The notes beneath the pieces were generated by a model. The model had not been told where the DNA came from. It made no database searches and saw only the letters and a program-made list of their open reading frames with translations. 64,000 nt of DNA from Cryobacterium zongtaii (GTDB lineage: Bacteria; Actinomycetota; Actinomycetes; Actinomycetales; Microbacteriaceae), in the NCBI RefSeq assembly GCF_002909375.1, contig NZ_PPXD01000030.1, positions 1 to 64,000 on the forward strand, given 5' to 3'. Positions 33,083-42,899 of the stretch are shown piece by piece. The position numbers were made by a program, and so were the translations under genes. Within the stretch, counting starts at the first letter, position 1. The number at the start of each line of letters is the position of its first letter.

Positions 33083-33895
33083 CTAGAGGCTGCTCAGGAC
33101 CACGGCCAGGCCGTCGTCCTGCACGCTGACTGTGAGCTCGCTGGCGGCCTCAAGGACGTCGTCCGGGGACTGGCCCATGGCGACACCGCGGCCCTCCGCG
33201 CCGGCCCAGAGCAGCATGTCGATGTCGTTGCGCCCGTCGCCGACGGCCATCACCCGGCTGCGCGGGATGCCGCACTCGGCACGCACCCGCTCCATGGCGG
33301 TGGCCTTGTTCACACCGTCGGGGGCGATATCGAGCCAGGCGGTCCAGCCGATCGCGTAGCTCACCCGGTTCAGACCCATCTGCTCGACCACCGCGAGGAA
33401 GTCCTCCATGTCGTGGTCCGGCGAGACGACGACGACGCGGGTGGCGTCGTGGCGCAGCAGCTCGTCGAAGGCGACGTGCTCACTGTCGATGCCGATCGTG
33501 GCATCGGGAAACACCTCCGTGTACCGGTAGAAGCCGTGCTCGTCCTCCACCGCGTACCGGGCATCCGTGAGGTGCGAGCGGATGGAGAGCAGCACATCGC
33601 TGGGGTCGAAGGTCTCGACCCATTCGCGGCGGTACCCGGTCGGGGCATCCGCGTCTCGGTGCAGAGTGATGGCGCCGTTGGAGCAGACCACGAATTGCGG
33701 CGTGATCCCGAGACGCTCGAGCACCGGGAGGGTGGCGGCGGCGCTTCTGCCGGTTGCCAGCATGATCTCGTGGCCCGCCTGGTGCACCCGGCGCACCTGG
33801 CGGATCACGGCCTCGCTGATGGTGCCGTCCTCGTGCAGGGTGGTGCCGTCGATGTCGAGGGCGACCAGCCAGGGCGCGTCGGTGGTGGGGCTCAT
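33083..33895 (-). CDS. Cof-type HAD hydrolase
   Basis: This 270-residue HAD IIB phosphatase has motif [16 protein letters not shown], motif [11 protein letters not shown], the NKATAMERV Lys and motif [14 protein letters not shown]. It dephosphorylates sugar phosphates or flavin/PLP-type compounds; the substrate is unassigned. The ATG overlaps the serS stop by 4 bp, so it is translated from the serS mRNA. The longer open frame upstream is inside serS. Confidence 0.9.
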   Translation of the reverse strand: MSPTTDAPWLVALDIDGTTLHEDGTISEAVIRQVRRVHQAGHEIMLATGRSAAATLPVLERLGITPQFVVCSNGAITLHRDADAPTGYRREWVETFDPSDVLLSIRSHLTDARYAVEDEHGFYRYTEVFPDATIGIDSEHVAFDELLRHDATRVVVVSPDHDMEDFLAVVEQMGLNRVSYAIGWTAWLDIAPDGVNKATAMERVRAECGIPRSRVMAVGDGRNDIDMLLWAGAEGRGVAMGQSPDDVLEAASELTVSVQDDGLAVVLSSL

Positions 33896-35157
33896 CGGAT
33901 GGGTGTGAGGACGTCGAGCCCGCCGAGGTAGGGGCGCAGTGCTTCCGGCACGAGAACCGAACCGTCGGCCTGCTGGTGCGTTTCCAGGATGGCGACGATC
34001 CACCGGGTCGTGGCGAGGGTGCCGTTGAGGGTGGCGACCGGGGCGGTCTTGCCCGACTCGGTGCGGTAACGGATGTCGAGGCGCCGGGCCTGGAAGGTCG
34101 TGCAATTACTGGTGCTGGTGAGCTCCCGGTAGGCGCCCTGGGTGGGCACCCAGGCCTCGATGTCGTACTTACGGGCGGCGCTGGAACCCAGGTCGCCCGC
34201 GGCGACGTCGATGACCCGGTAGCTCAGGCCGAGGGCCTGCAGCATGCCCTCCTGCAGGGCGACGAGGCGGTTGTGCTCGGCCTCGGCGTTTTCGGGCAGC
34301 ACGTAGGTGAACATCTCGAGCTTGTTGAACTGGTGCACCCGGATGATGCCGCGGGTGTCCTTGCCGCCCGACCCGGCCTCGCGGCGGTAGCAGGTGGACC
34401 AGCCTGCGTAGCGCAGCGGACCGTCGGACAGGTCAAGGATCTCGTCGCTGTGGTAGCCGGCGAGGGCAACCTCGCTGGTGCCGGTGAGGTAGAGGTCGTC
34501 GGCGGGCAGGTGGTAGATCTCGTCGGCGTGCTCGCCGAGGAACCCGGTGCCGTCCATGATCTCCGGGCGCACCAGGGTGGGCGTGATCATCGGGATGAAA
34601 TCGGCCGCGAGAGCGTGGTCCAACGCCATGTTCATCAGCGCGATCTCGAGCCGGGCGCCGATGCCGCGCAGGAAGTAGAACCGGGCACCGGAGACCTTGG
34701 CGCCGCGGGCCATGTCGATGGCGCCGAGCATCTCGCCCAGTTCGAGGTGGTCGCGGGCCTCGAAGTCGAAGGTGGGGATCTCGCCGTGGGTGCGCAGGGT
34801 GGCGAAGTTGTCTTCGCCGCCGGCGGGCACACCGTCGATGATCGGGTTGGCGATGGTGCGCATCACGCTCGTGAAACGCGCCTCGGCCTCCGCGGCGGTC
34901 ACACCGGCCGCCTTGACCTCCGCGGCCAAGCTCTGCGCCTGGGCGACGAGGGCCTTCTTCTCGGCGGGCGGCGCCTGAGCCACGGTCTTGCCGAAGGCGT
35001 TCTGCGAGGCACGCAGGGCCTCGAAGGTGGTGATCGAGGATCGCCGGTCGGCGTCCGCGGCGAGCGCGGCGTCGACGGCCTCGACAGAGTCGCCCCGCGC
35101 CTCCTGCGATCGCTTGACGAGGTCGGGATTTTCGCGTAGCAGCACCGGATCAATCAC
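33892..35157 (-). CDS. serS: Seryl-tRNA synthetase
   Basis: This 421-residue class II synthetase has an N-terminal two-helix coiled-coil arm for the tRNA-Ser variable loop (about 30-100). Motif 2 is [21 protein letters not shown] and motif 3 is near [17 protein letters not shown]. It charges both tRNA-Ser species found 1-4 kb away on the same strand. It starts at GTG with TAGACT ending 6 bases before (leaderless). Confidence 0.97.
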   Translation of the reverse strand: MIDPVLLRENPDLVKRSQEARGDSVEAVDAALAADADRRSSITTFEALRASQNAFGKTVAQAPPAEKKALVAQAQSLAAEVKAAGVTAAEAEARFTSVMRTIANPIIDGVPAGGEDNFATLRTHGEIPTFDFEARDHLELGEMLGAIDMARGAKVSGARFYFLRGIGARLEIALMNMALDHALAADFIPMITPTLVRPEIMDGTGFLGEHADEIYHLPADDLYLTGTSEVALAGYHSDEILDLSDGPLRYAGWSTCYRREAGSGGKDTRGIIRVHQFNKLEMFTYVLPENAEAEHNRLVALQEGMLQALGLSYRVIDVAAGDLGSSAARKYDIEAWVPTQGAYRELTSTSNCTTFQARRLDIRYRTESGKTAPVATLNGTLATTRWIVAILETHQQADGSVLVPEALRPYLGGLDVLTPIR

Positions 35158-35206
35158 TCGGTCAGTCTACAAGCGCCAGCCGTTGCCCCCTTGCTAGCCT
35201 GAGCGG

Positions 35207-36250
35207 GTGCCAGCCTCCAGTTCCGGACCCAGCGACATCCCCTCGAATTTGCGCCGTGCCGCGGTGGTCTTCAACCCCGTGAAGACGGATGTCGACAGGC
35301 TTCGCCTCGGCGTGAACGCCGCGGCCGCCGCGGCGGGCTGGGCCGAACCGCTCTGGTTGGCGACCTCCGTGGCCGACCCCGGCCAGCGGGTCACCCGGCA
35401 GGCGCTGCGCCAGGGTGTGACCATGGTGCTCGCTGCGGGTGGCGACGGCACCGTGCGGGCGGTGGCCGAGGCGCTGCGTGGGTCGGAGGTGAGCCTGGGC
35501 ATCCTGCCGGTGGGCACCGGCAACCTGCTGGCCCGCAACCTTCAGCTGCCCCTGAACAGCCTCGACGACGCCATCAGCATCGCCTTCGGCGGGGCCGACA
35601 AGGCCATCGACCTCGGCGTGGCCTCGGTCACCTACGCCGACAACAGCATCAACGACCATGTCTTCCTGGTGATGGCCGGGCTCGGCCTCGACGCCCAGAT
35701 GATCGCCGAGACGCGCCCGGACCTGAAGAAGCAAGTGGGTTGGCTGGCCTACGTGGATGCGGGGATGCGCGCCATCCCCAAGGCCGAACCGTTCCGCATC
35801 CGCTACAGCCTGGGCACCCGCAGCGAGCACCAGGCGCTGGTGAGCACCATCCTGATCGCCAACTGCGGGGTGCTGCCCGGAAACATCCAATTCCTGCCCG
35901 ACGCCCTCCTCGACGACGGCGTCCTGGACATCGCCGTGTTGCAGCCCAAGGGCGTGCTCGGCTGGCTCATGATCTGGCGCCGGGTGACCTGGCAGAACGG
36001 GGTGCTGCGGCGCTCCGCCGTGGGCCGGCGGATCATCGAGCTCACCGATACCGACAGCGAACGTGCGATGACGACGCTGGTCGGCACCGACATCCGGATC
36101 GTGCCGGACCACCCGCAGCAATTCGAGCTGGACGGCGACGAATTCGGGCTGGTGACAAGCGTGTTCCTCCGGGCGGATGCCGGCGCCCTGCTGGTGCGGG
36201 TGCCGGCCGGACGGCCGATGCCGACGGACGGATCCGCGGGAGTCCGGTGA
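35207..36250 (+). CDS. Diacylglycerol/lipid kinase family protein
   Basis: This 347-residue DAGK-type kinase has VLAAGGDGTVRAVAEAL and LPVGTGNLLARNLQLP (ATP-binding core) and a C-terminal ELDGDEFGLVTS block. It is paralogous to the gene at 15.8-16.7 kb. It probably makes phosphatidate or a related lipid phosphate. The start is GTG with TAGCCT exactly 6 bases before. It is divergent from serS, with two face-to-face leaderless promoters in a 49-bp gap. Confidence 0.9.
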   Translation: MPASSSGPSDIPSNLRRAAVVFNPVKTDVDRLRLGVNAAAAAAGWAEPLWLATSVADPGQRVTRQALRQGVTMVLAAGGDGTVRAVAEALRGSEVSLGILPVGTGNLLARNLQLPLNSLDDAISIAFGGADKAIDLGVASVTYADNSINDHVFLVMAGLGLDAQMIAETRPDLKKQVGWLAYVDAGMRAIPKAEPFRIRYSLGTRSEHQALVSTILIANCGVLPGNIQFLPDALLDDGVLDIAVLQPKGVLGWLMIWRRVTWQNGVLRRSAVGRRIIELTDTDSERAMTTLVGTDIRIVPDHPQQFELDGDEFGLVTSVFLRADAGALLVRVPAGRPMPTDGSAGVR

Positions 36251-36254
36251 TCCG

Positions 36255-36791
36255 TCAGAGGCCCTGGGCGCTTCGGCGCCGGCGAGCCCGCCAGCCCCAG
36301 GCGTGCCAGAACAGCAGGCCACCGAGAATCACGATCCCGCTCGAGATCAGGGGTGGCGCGACCAGGTAGCTGAACTGCTGGAGGACGAACGCGACCGGCG
36401 GTTCCCCGTTTCCCGTATACGAATTGTTCCCGAACATTCCGCTCACGGCCTGCCACTGCAACACCATGCCACCCGCCGGAAGCGCGAGGGCCACCACCCA
36501 GAGCAGCGCGATGAATGGGTTCCACCTCGAGGGCTCCAGCTCGTCCTGGAAGGTGTCGCCGTCGAAGGCCAGGGCGTCGAGATCGTCGAATGCACCGTCG
36601 GTGCCGACGACGAGGTCCTCGAACGGCGCCGCGGCTCCGCCGGCCGCGGCGGCAGGTTTCGCCGGCGGCGCGCCGATCAGCCCGGGGCGAGCGGCGGGCC
36701 GGGGTGCATCACCGGGCTGGTAGCCGCGTTGGAACCTGGCGTCGTGCCGCGGGTCGAACGCCGGTCGGTCGAGCCCCCCAGGCTCGGTCAC
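36255..36791 (-). CDS. Two-helix membrane protein of unknown function
   Basis: This 178-residue protein has a disordered Pro/Ala/Asp-rich N-terminal half (to about 85) and two TM helices ([20 protein letters not shown] and [20 protein letters not shown]). The C-terminus is Arg-rich. The GTG start overlaps the pheA stop by 4 bp, so expression is coupled to pheA. I recognise no domain; similar small proteins next to pheA occur in Microbacteriaceae (from memory). Confidence 0.75.
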   Translation of the reverse strand: MTEPGGLDRPAFDPRHDARFQRGYQPGDAPRPAARPGLIGAPPAKPAAAAGGAAAPFEDLVVGTDGAFDDLDALAFDGDTFQDELEPSRWNPFIALLWVVALALPAGGMVLQWQAVSGMFGNNSYTGNGEPPVAFVLQQFSYLVAPPLISSGIVILGGLLFWHAWGWRARRRRSAQGL

Positions 36792-37732
36792 GCTGTCGGC
36801 TCCCCCGAGACCAGACCGCGCAGCCAGTCCCTGGCTTCGATGAAAACACCGTCGTCGTACCGGTCGGTGAACACGTTGGCCGCTTTGTCGGCTCGCGGAT
36901 ACGAACCGAGGAAGATCACCTTGGGGCTGAACCGTCGCAACCCCAGCAGGGCGTCCGCCACCCGTTCGTCGAGGATGTGCCCGTCGGCGTCGATGACGAA
37001 CCGGTACCGGCCGAGGGAGTCACCGATCGGCCGGGACTGGATCAGGCTGAGATTGACGCCGCGGGTAGCGAACTGCTCGAGCATCTCCAGCAGGGCGCCG
37101 GCCCGGTCCTCCGGGAGCTCCACGATCACGCTGGTCTTGTCGGCGCCGGTCGGCTCCGGGATCACGGTGGTGCGTCCGACGAGCACGAACCGGGTGACGG
37201 CGTTGGGGTTGTCACCGATGTTGCGGGCGAGCACGACCAGGTCGTGGTGCTTCTCGATGCCGGGCGGCGCGACGGCGGCATCCGCTGGTCCCGGCTCGAA
37301 CAGGGCGGCGGCGGCGGAGACATTGCTCGACGAGGGGATGTGCCCGTGCCTGGGCAGTGTTGTTTCGAGCCAGCTGCGGCACTGCGCGTAGGCCACCGGA
37401 TGCGCGTTGACGATCTTGACGTCCTCGAGGGCGGTTCCAGGCCTGGCGACGAGCACAAAGTTGACCGGTACCAGGTATTCGCCGATGATCCGCAGGTTCG
37501 GCACGCTGGCCAGGGCGTCCTGGGTGGCACTCACCCCGCCGTCGACCGAATTCTCGATGGCGATCATGGCGGCGACGCTGCGACCGCTCACGACGTCGGC
37601 GAAGGCCTCCCCCACGTTGTTGACCGCGCGCCACGGCAAGCCCCTGGCCTGGGGAACCTGGGCGAGGGCGGCCTCGGTGAAGGTTCCCGCCGGTCCCAGG
37701 AAGCTGTAGTGCACATCGGGAGTCTCTGGCAT
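36788..37732 (-). CDS. pheA: Prephenate dehydratase
   Basis: This 314-residue enzyme converts prephenate to phenylpyruvate in phenylalanine synthesis. It has [15 protein letters not shown] at the start, the catalytic region [18 protein letters not shown] with Thr in FVLVGRTT, and a C-terminal ACT domain ([24 protein letters not shown]-type loop read as [15 protein letters not shown]). The latter binds Phe for feedback control. There is no chorismate mutase domain. A -10-like TAGGCT ends 7 bases before the ATG. Confidence 0.95.
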   Translation of the reverse strand: MPETPDVHYSFLGPAGTFTEAALAQVPQARGLPWRAVNNVGEAFADVVSGRSVAAMIAIENSVDGGVSATQDALASVPNLRIIGEYLVPVNFVLVARPGTALEDVKIVNAHPVAYAQCRSWLETTLPRHGHIPSSSNVSAAAALFEPGPADAAVAPPGIEKHHDLVVLARNIGDNPNAVTRFVLVGRTTVIPEPTGADKTSVIVELPEDRAGALLEMLEQFATRGVNLSLIQSRPIGDSLGRYRFVIDADGHILDERVADALLGLRRFSPKVIFLGSYPRADKAANVFTDRYDDGVFIEARDWLRGLVSGEPTA

Positions 37733-37768
37733 GGCTCACAGCCTAGTTGGAGTGCAAGACTGGGCACT

Positions 37769-39385
37769 ATGAACGCACGCGCAGGCACCCCGGCCCAGAA
37801 ATCCGATCTGATCGACGTTGAGGCCCTCATCAGGGCGTATTACGACCTCGAGCCGGATGTGTCGGTGCCCGCCCAGCGGGTCGTCTTCGGCACCTCCGGG
37901 CACCGCGGCAGTTCACTGAACACCGCGTTCAACGAGAACCACATCCTGGCCACAACGCAGGCGATCGTGGAGTACCGCGCCGCCCAGGGCATCACCGGGC
38001 CGCTGTTCATCGGCGCCGACACCCACGCCCTCAGCGCCCCGGCCACCACCACGGCCCTCGAGGTTCTGGTGGGCAACGGCGTGCGGGTGCTGGTCGACGA
38101 GTTCGACGACTTCGTGCCCACCCCGGCGCTGTCGCACGCGATCCTCGCCTACAACCGGGCCGGACACGACGACCAGGCCGACGGCATCGTCGTCACCCCG
38201 AGCCACAACCCGCCCATGGACGGCGGCTTCAAGTACAACCCGCCGCACGGCGGACCGGCCGACAGCGACGCCACCTCCTGGATCGCCAATCGCGCCAATG
38301 AGATCATCGCCGACGAGATGCGCGCTGTGCTCATGGCCGAGCCCAGCGCCGTGGAGACCTACGACTTCCGCGGCCAGTACGTCGACGACCTCGAGAACAT
38401 CATCGACATGGCGGCCATCAAGAAGAGCGGCATCCGTATCGGCGCCGACCCGCTGGGCGGCGCGAGCGTCGGCTACTGGGGCGCCATCCGCGACCGCTAC
38501 GAGCTCAACCTCACCGTGGTCAACCCACTGGTCGACCCGACCTGGGCCTTCATGACCCTGGACTGGGACGGCAAGATCCGGATGGACCCGTCCAGCCCCT
38601 CGGCGATGGCGTCGGTGCTGGCGCACAAGGACGACTTCGACATCCTCACCGGCAACGACGCCGACGCCGACCGGCACGGCATCGTCACGCCGGACGCCGG
38701 CCTGATGAACCCGAACCACTTCCTGGCCGTGGCCATCGAATACCTCTACAGCCACCGCGACGGCTGGCGGGCGGATGCCGCGATCGGCAAGACCCTGGTC
38801 TCCTCCACCATGATCGACCGCGTCGCCGGGTTCCTCGGCCGTGAGCTGTGGGAGGTCCCGGTAGGTTTCAAGTGGTTCGTTCCCGGCCTGATCGACGGCT
38901 CGGTCGCCTTCGGTGGCGAGGAGAGCGCCGGCGCGAGCTTCGTGCGCTTCGACGGCACGGTCTGGACCACCGACAAGGACGGCATCCTGCTGGCCCTGCT
39001 CGCCGCGGAGATCGTCGCCGTGACCGGCAAGTCGCCCAGCGTGCGGTACGCCGAACTGGCCGAGCACTTCGGCGCCCCGGCGTACGAGCGCATCGACGCC
39101 GTCGCGACGCCGGCGCAGAAGACCGCCCTGGGCAAGCTCGACGGCGCAGCAATCACCGCCACCGAGCTCGCCGGTGACAAGATCATCGGCGCGCTCAGCA
39201 ACGCCCCGGGCAACGGCGCCGCCATCGGCGGGGTGAAGGTCTTCACCGAATACGCCTGGTTCGCCGCCCGCCCGAGCGGCACCGAAGACGTCTACAAGAT
39301 CTACGCCGAGTCGTTCAAGGGCCCGGAGCACCTCAAGCTGGTGCAGATCGAGGCCAAGGCCATCGTCGACGCGGCGATCAGCTAG
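37769..39385 (+). CDS. pgm: Phosphoglucomutase (alpha-D-glucose-phosphate specific)
   Basis: This 538-residue enzyme interconverts glucose-1-P and glucose-6-P. The catalytic phosphoserine is in [13 protein letters not shown], the Mg2+ loop is [10 protein letters not shown], the sugar loop is [10 protein letters not shown] and the phosphate loop is [12 protein letters not shown]. Length and the [11 protein letters not shown] block match the E. coli Pgm class, not phosphomannomutase. ATG 37769 is preceded by AAGACT 7 bases upstream (leaderless); the longer frame upstream is antisense to pheA. Confidence 0.96.
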   Translation: MNARAGTPAQKSDLIDVEALIRAYYDLEPDVSVPAQRVVFGTSGHRGSSLNTAFNENHILATTQAIVEYRAAQGITGPLFIGADTHALSAPATTTALEVLVGNGVRVLVDEFDDFVPTPALSHAILAYNRAGHDDQADGIVVTPSHNPPMDGGFKYNPPHGGPADSDATSWIANRANEIIADEMRAVLMAEPSAVETYDFRGQYVDDLENIIDMAAIKKSGIRIGADPLGGASVGYWGAIRDRYELNLTVVNPLVDPTWAFMTLDWDGKIRMDPSSPSAMASVLAHKDDFDILTGNDADADRHGIVTPDAGLMNPNHFLAVAIEYLYSHRDGWRADAAIGKTLVSSTMIDRVAGFLGRELWEVPVGFKWFVPGLIDGSVAFGGEESAGASFVRFDGTVWTTDKDGILLALLAAEIVAVTGKSPSVRYAELAEHFGAPAYERIDAVATPAQKTALGKLDGAAITATELAGDKIIGALSNAPGNGAAIGGVKVFTEYAWFAARPSGTEDVYKIYAESFKGPEHLKLVQIEAKAIVDAAIS

Positions 39386-39412
39386 CCTCGACCGGTCACC
39401 GGGCTCGGTGGG

Positions 39413-40093
39413 CTACGGGATGCTCCAGTAGTACGCGGTTCCGCCCGGGTGCTTCTCGGTGATCGCGAAGTCCACCGAGAGGTAGTCGGTGTCGTCGGTG
39501 TGCCCGGCGTAGTAGATCACGATGTCGTCGCCGGTTCCCTCGATGCGGGAGACGACGGCCGTGTGGTCACGGTCACCCGTGTTGTCCCAGTCGAACTGGA
39601 CGACATCCCCGAGCTTCACCTGATCGCGCTGGTCGTCGGTCAGGGCGGTGGCACGGCCGGAGTCCGCGAGGTAGTTCATGAACGCGGTCGAACTCACCCA
39701 AGGCGAGGAGAATTCGAAGTCGGAGCCGGTTCCGCTGGTCCACCAGGTCTCGTCCATGGCCCAGCCCCTGGCCACCAGGGACTGACTGGTGAAGTTCACG
39801 CAGTCGTTTCCGGTGACCACACCGTACTCGTCGGTGTTGTAATCCTTCCAGTGCGCCAGTGCGTAACTCAGCTGAGCCTGCACGGCGGGGTCAACGTCGA
39901 CGGGCGCGGCCGTTATCGCCGGAGTCTCGCGTGGCGCGGTCTCGGCCGTGGCAGCGGCATCCGCCGCAGTGGACCCGCGTTGAGCCGAACCTGTTCGATC
40001 CGCGCCGGACGTCGCCAGGGCCACGGTTCCCACGACGAGTCCGCCGAGGATCAGGGCGATGACGCCGATCCGTGCTGGTCGAGCTACAGCCAC
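39413..40093 (-). CDS. Secreted amidase-domain protein (PF12671 type)
   Basis: This 226-residue protein has an N-terminal hydrophobic signal (IGVIALILGGLVVGTVALAT), a Thr/Ala/Pro-rich linker, and a domain of the putative amidase family. The domain has YNTDEYGVVTGNDCVNFTSQ with the nucleophile Cys, GDVVQFDWDN and DHTAVVSRIEG with the His. It may hydrolyse amide bonds in the cell wall. GTG 40093 is favoured by an AGAGG site 5-6 bases before; the frame can start at 40123. Confidence 0.87.
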   Translation of the reverse strand: MAVARPARIGVIALILGGLVVGTVALATSGADRTGSAQRGSTAADAAATAETAPRETPAITAAPVDVDPAVQAQLSYALAHWKDYNTDEYGVVTGNDCVNFTSQSLVARGWAMDETWWTSGTGSDFEFSSPWVSSTAFMNYLADSGRATALTDDQRDQVKLGDVVQFDWDNTGDRDHTAVVSRIEGTGDDIVIYYAGHTDDTDYLSVDFAITEKHPGGTAYYWSIP

Positions 40094-40286
40094 AACTACC
40101 TCTATTCGGGGGGTGAAAACCACAAGCCAACCACACTATTTGGTGAAGAGTCTGGGACCGGAACGGCCGCCGATCTTCGGGCGGGGTCGTGAGCGTGCCA
40201 GGGCATAGTAGACCCCATCACCGGCAGGGTCTTCTCGATCCGCCGAGACTGTGGGGGTCGCGTGGGAGTGAATTCAGCCCAGGCCT

Positions 40287-41171
40287 TTAGCCGTAGGACG
40301 GTGCGGCCGGTAGGCCGAAGAACTCCTCGAGCGTGGTGACGCCCTGGTCGTGCATTTCCGTGGCCAGGTCGATGCCGATGTACCGGAAGTGCCAGGGCTC
40401 GAACTCGTAGCCGGTCACCGGGGTCTTGTCGGCGGGGTAGCGCAGCAGGAAGCCGAAACGCCAGGCGTGTGCGGCGAGCCACTGGCCGTGTGGGGTGTCG
40501 GCGAAGCAGGCGTTGAGGGAGCACTGTCCGGGTTGGGCGCTGATGTCGATGGTGAGACCGGTCTGGTGTTCACTCGTACCCGGCCGCGCGGTGCTCAGGT
40601 CGGCACCGGCCTGACCGAGGTTCGCGAGATCGTTGTTGTAGACCCGGGTTTGCGCGTCGAAGCTGCGGTACGCGCTCTGCGATTGCAAGGCCAGGCCGGT
40701 TTCGGCCGTGAAGGCGGAGAACAGGGCCACGACGGCGTCGGAGGCCTCCTGCCGCAACTGCGGGGGGTTCGCGAACGGGATCGGCACTTCGACGAGGTCG
40801 TCGGGAGCGTAGTCGGTGGGGTTGAGCGGGCGGAGCTTGTCAACGACCACCCAGATGCTGTTCGGGTCGTCGATCGACCGGGCAGCGCGGTCGAAGGTGG
40901 GCGCCGGAGCCGGGTCAGGCGAGGCCGACGGCGACGGGCGAGGTGGTTCGGTCGGCGTACTGGCCGGGCCGGGCGAGGCGGATGTGGTCGGCGTGGTCTC
41001 GCTCGATGCGGCGCGGCCGGTGTGCTGGCCCAGGATGACGGCTCCACCTCCGGCGACCAGCAGCAGTGCGGCGGCGGCCGCGACGAGTGCGCGTCGACGG
41101 CGTACGCGCGGCGACGCCCCCCGGCGCGATTGAACTGACACGCTGCCGAGCATATCCTGCGCCGACGCCAC
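40287..41171 (-). CDS. M15-family D-Ala-D-Ala carboxypeptidase (VanY type)
   Basis: This protein of about 294 residues has a TM/signal anchor (ALVAAAAALLLVAGGGAVIL, about 27-46) and a Pro/Ser/Thr-rich linker to about 90. The zinc peptidase domain has YRSFDAQTRVYN, S-E-H-Q-T-G-L-T-I-D-I (metal His and Asp) and EPWHFRYIG (catalytic Glu and metal His). It would trim peptidoglycan stem peptides outside the membrane. A start at 41153 (ATG) is equally possible; neither has a good ribosome site. Confidence 0.9.
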   Translation of the reverse strand: MASAQDMLGSVSVQSRRGASPRVRRRRALVAAAAALLLVAGGGAVILGQHTGRAASSETTPTTSASPGPASTPTEPPRPSPSASPDPAPAPTFDRAARSIDDPNSIWVVVDKLRPLNPTDYAPDDLVEVPIPFANPPQLRQEASDAVVALFSAFTAETGLALQSQSAYRSFDAQTRVYNNDLANLGQAGADLSTARPGTSEHQTGLTIDISAQPGQCSLNACFADTPHGQWLAAHAWRFGFLLRYPADKTPVTGYEFEPWHFRYIGIDLATEMHDQGVTTLEEFFGLPAAPSYG

Positions 41172-41234
41172 TCCCCGGCATCGGCATCATCGCCGCCGGG
41201 GAATTCCAGCGCCCCGTAGTCTGTTTCACCCCGT

Positions 41235-41930
41235 ATGCGAATTGTTATAGCAGGAGCACACGGAAAAATTGCACGGTCCCTCACCCGGGAGTTGACCCTC
41301 GACGGACACACTGTGATCGGGCTGATCAGGAACGCTGAGCAGAAGGAAGACCTTCTCCTCGATGGAGCCCAACCGGTTGTCCTCGATCTCGAGAACAGCT
41401 CGGTCGACGCCGTCGCCGAGGTCATGGCCGACGCCGACGCCGCGGTCTTCGCGGCCGGCGCGGGTGCGGCCAGCGGCGACGCACGTAAGAACTCGGTCGA
41501 TCTGGGGGCTTCGGTGTTGTTGGCGGATGCCGCCGAATCCGCCGGGGTGCGCCGGTTCGTACAGATCTCCTCCACCGGAGCGGATCTGGTGCGTGACGGA
41601 GCCACCCCCGACAGCGTCCCCGCCGACTTCGTCGCCTACCTCCAGGCCAAGCTCGGCGCAGAGGAAGACCTCGCGGGCAGAGACCTCGACTGGACCATCG
41701 TGCGGCCGGGCACCCTGACCGATCACGACCCCATCGGCTCGGTTCGGCTTGAGCGCACGGGACCCGACGAGAGCGGAACCGTGCAGCCGGAGACCCAGGG
41801 CAGCGTGCCCCGGGCCGATGTGGCAGCGGTGCTGGCCGAGCTGCTCCGCACCGGAGCAGGAAGCCACACGGTGCTGCACCTCATTTCCGGCCCGACACCG
41901 GTGGCGAAGGCCGTGGCCGTTTTCGCCTGA
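41235..41930 (+). CDS. NAD(P)-binding atypical SDR (YwnB-like)
   Basis: This 231-residue Rossmann protein has the glycine motif IAGAHGKIARSLTREL at the start, AAVFAAGAGA, VQISSTGAD and WTIVRPGTLTD. These are typical of NAD(P)H-binding proteins of the NmrA/YwnB kind with no obvious catalytic Tyr-x3-Lys. The role is unknown. TAGTCT lies about 12 bases upstream of the ATG, giving at most a very short leader. Confidence 0.85.
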   Translation: MRIVIAGAHGKIARSLTRELTLDGHTVIGLIRNAEQKEDLLLDGAQPVVLDLENSSVDAVAEVMADADAAVFAAGAGAASGDARKNSVDLGASVLLADAAESAGVRRFVQISSTGADLVRDGATPDSVPADFVAYLQAKLGAEEDLAGRDLDWTIVRPGTLTDHDPIGSVRLERTGPDESGTVQPETQGSVPRADVAAVLAELLRTGAGSHTVLHLISGPTPVAKAVAVFA

Positions 41931-41940
41931 GACACCACAC

Positions 41941-41975
41941 ACGTCGCTCCCCTGACCGATTCAGGGGAGCGACGT
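41941..41975. terminator. Perfect 15-bp hairpin between convergent genes
   Basis: 41941-41955 pairs exactly with 41961-41975, loop of 5. It lies between the SDR gene and the end of the sugar ABC operon. No T-run follows, so it may be a Rho-assisted or mRNA-stabilising end. Confidence 0.65.
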
Positions 41976-41987
41976 GAGGCGGCTGGA

Positions 41988-42899
41988 TCAGCCCTTGACG
42001 GCGCCCGCCATGATGCCGGAGATGAGCTGCTTACCCGCAAGCACGAAGAGCACGAGCAGCGGCAGCGTTGCCAGCACGGCACCTGCGAGTACGACCGAGT
42101 AGTCGATGTATCGTGCGGACTGCAGCTGGCTGAGAGCCACCTGCAGCGTCGGGTTCTGCGGCGAAACGATCATCGGCCAGAGAAAGTCCGTCCACGCCAT
42201 CATGAAGGTGAAGAGCGACAGGATCGCCATCGCCGGACGGGCGGCGGGAACCGCGACGTTCCAGAACGTGGTGATCATGTTCGCGCCGTCGACGCGGGCC
42301 GCCTCAATGAGCTCGTCCGGAATCACGTCGACGAGGTACTGGCGCATGAAGAACACGCCGAAGGCCGTCACCAGGGTCGGGACGATGATCGCGCCGATGG
42401 AGCCGGTCCAGCCGAACTCGCGCATCAGGATGAACAGCGGAATGATGCCCAGCTGGGTGGGGATCGCCATCGTCGCGACGACGAAAACCATCAGCCCGTT
42501 GCTGCCACGGAACTTGAGCTTGGCGAACGCGTACCCGGCGAGAGTCGAGAACGACACGACGGACACGGTGATGATCGTCGACACGATCACGCTGTTGAGC
42601 AGGGCCTGCCAAAACGGAATGGTGTCGAAGACCGCGGCGACGTTGGTCCAGAACTGCCCGCCAGGAAGAAGCGGCGGCCAATCCTGGGACAGCACAGACG
42701 ACGGGCTCGCACCGACGACGACCGACCACCAGAGCGGGTAGGTTCCACCGGCGAAGAGCGCGATCAGGATGCCGTAGGTCAGGAAGCCGGGACGACGGTC
42801 GATGCCGAGGCCTTTGTGCTTGGTCTTGCCCCGCTTGACGGTGACCGTCTGACCCGGTAGCTCCGGGGTGGTTTCTGGGCGGGCGATGGTGTCGGTCAT
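41988..42899 (-). CDS. Carbohydrate ABC transporter permease (MalG type)
   Basis: This 303-residue inner-membrane permease has six TM helices. The EAA loop (YLVDVIPDELIEAARVDGAN) is the site that docks the ATPase, and the typical C-terminus is LVLFVLAGKQLISGIMAGAVKG. The ATG overlaps the stop of the MalF-type gene by 4 bp and has an AAGGAG site. No ATPase gene is nearby, so a shared MsiK-like ATPase encoded elsewhere probably energises it. Confidence 0.93.
   Translation of the reverse strand: MTDTIARPETTPELPGQTVTVKRGKTKHKGLGIDRRPGFLTYGILIALFAGGTYPLWWSVVVGASPSSVLSQDWPPLLPGGQFWTNVAAVFDTIPFWQALLNSVIVSTIITVSVVSFSTLAGYAFAKLKFRGSNGLMVFVVATMAIPTQLGIIPLFILMREFGWTGSIGAIIVPTLVTAFGVFFMRQYLVDVIPDELIEAARVDGANMITTFWNVAVPAARPAMAILSLFTFMMAWTDFLWPMIVSPQNPTLQVALSQLQSARYIDYSVVLAGAVLATLPLLVLFVLAGKQLISGIMAGAVKG

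Noticed and set aside
33896..34105. N-terminal extension of the Cof-type HAD protein
   Set aside because: It lies wholly inside serS in another frame and is Arg/His/Pro-rich; the ATG at the serS stop is the real start.
36515..37768. Upstream extension of the phosphoglucomutase frame
   Set aside because: It is antisense to pheA and the membrane-protein gene; a -10 element and normal enzyme length support the start at 37769.
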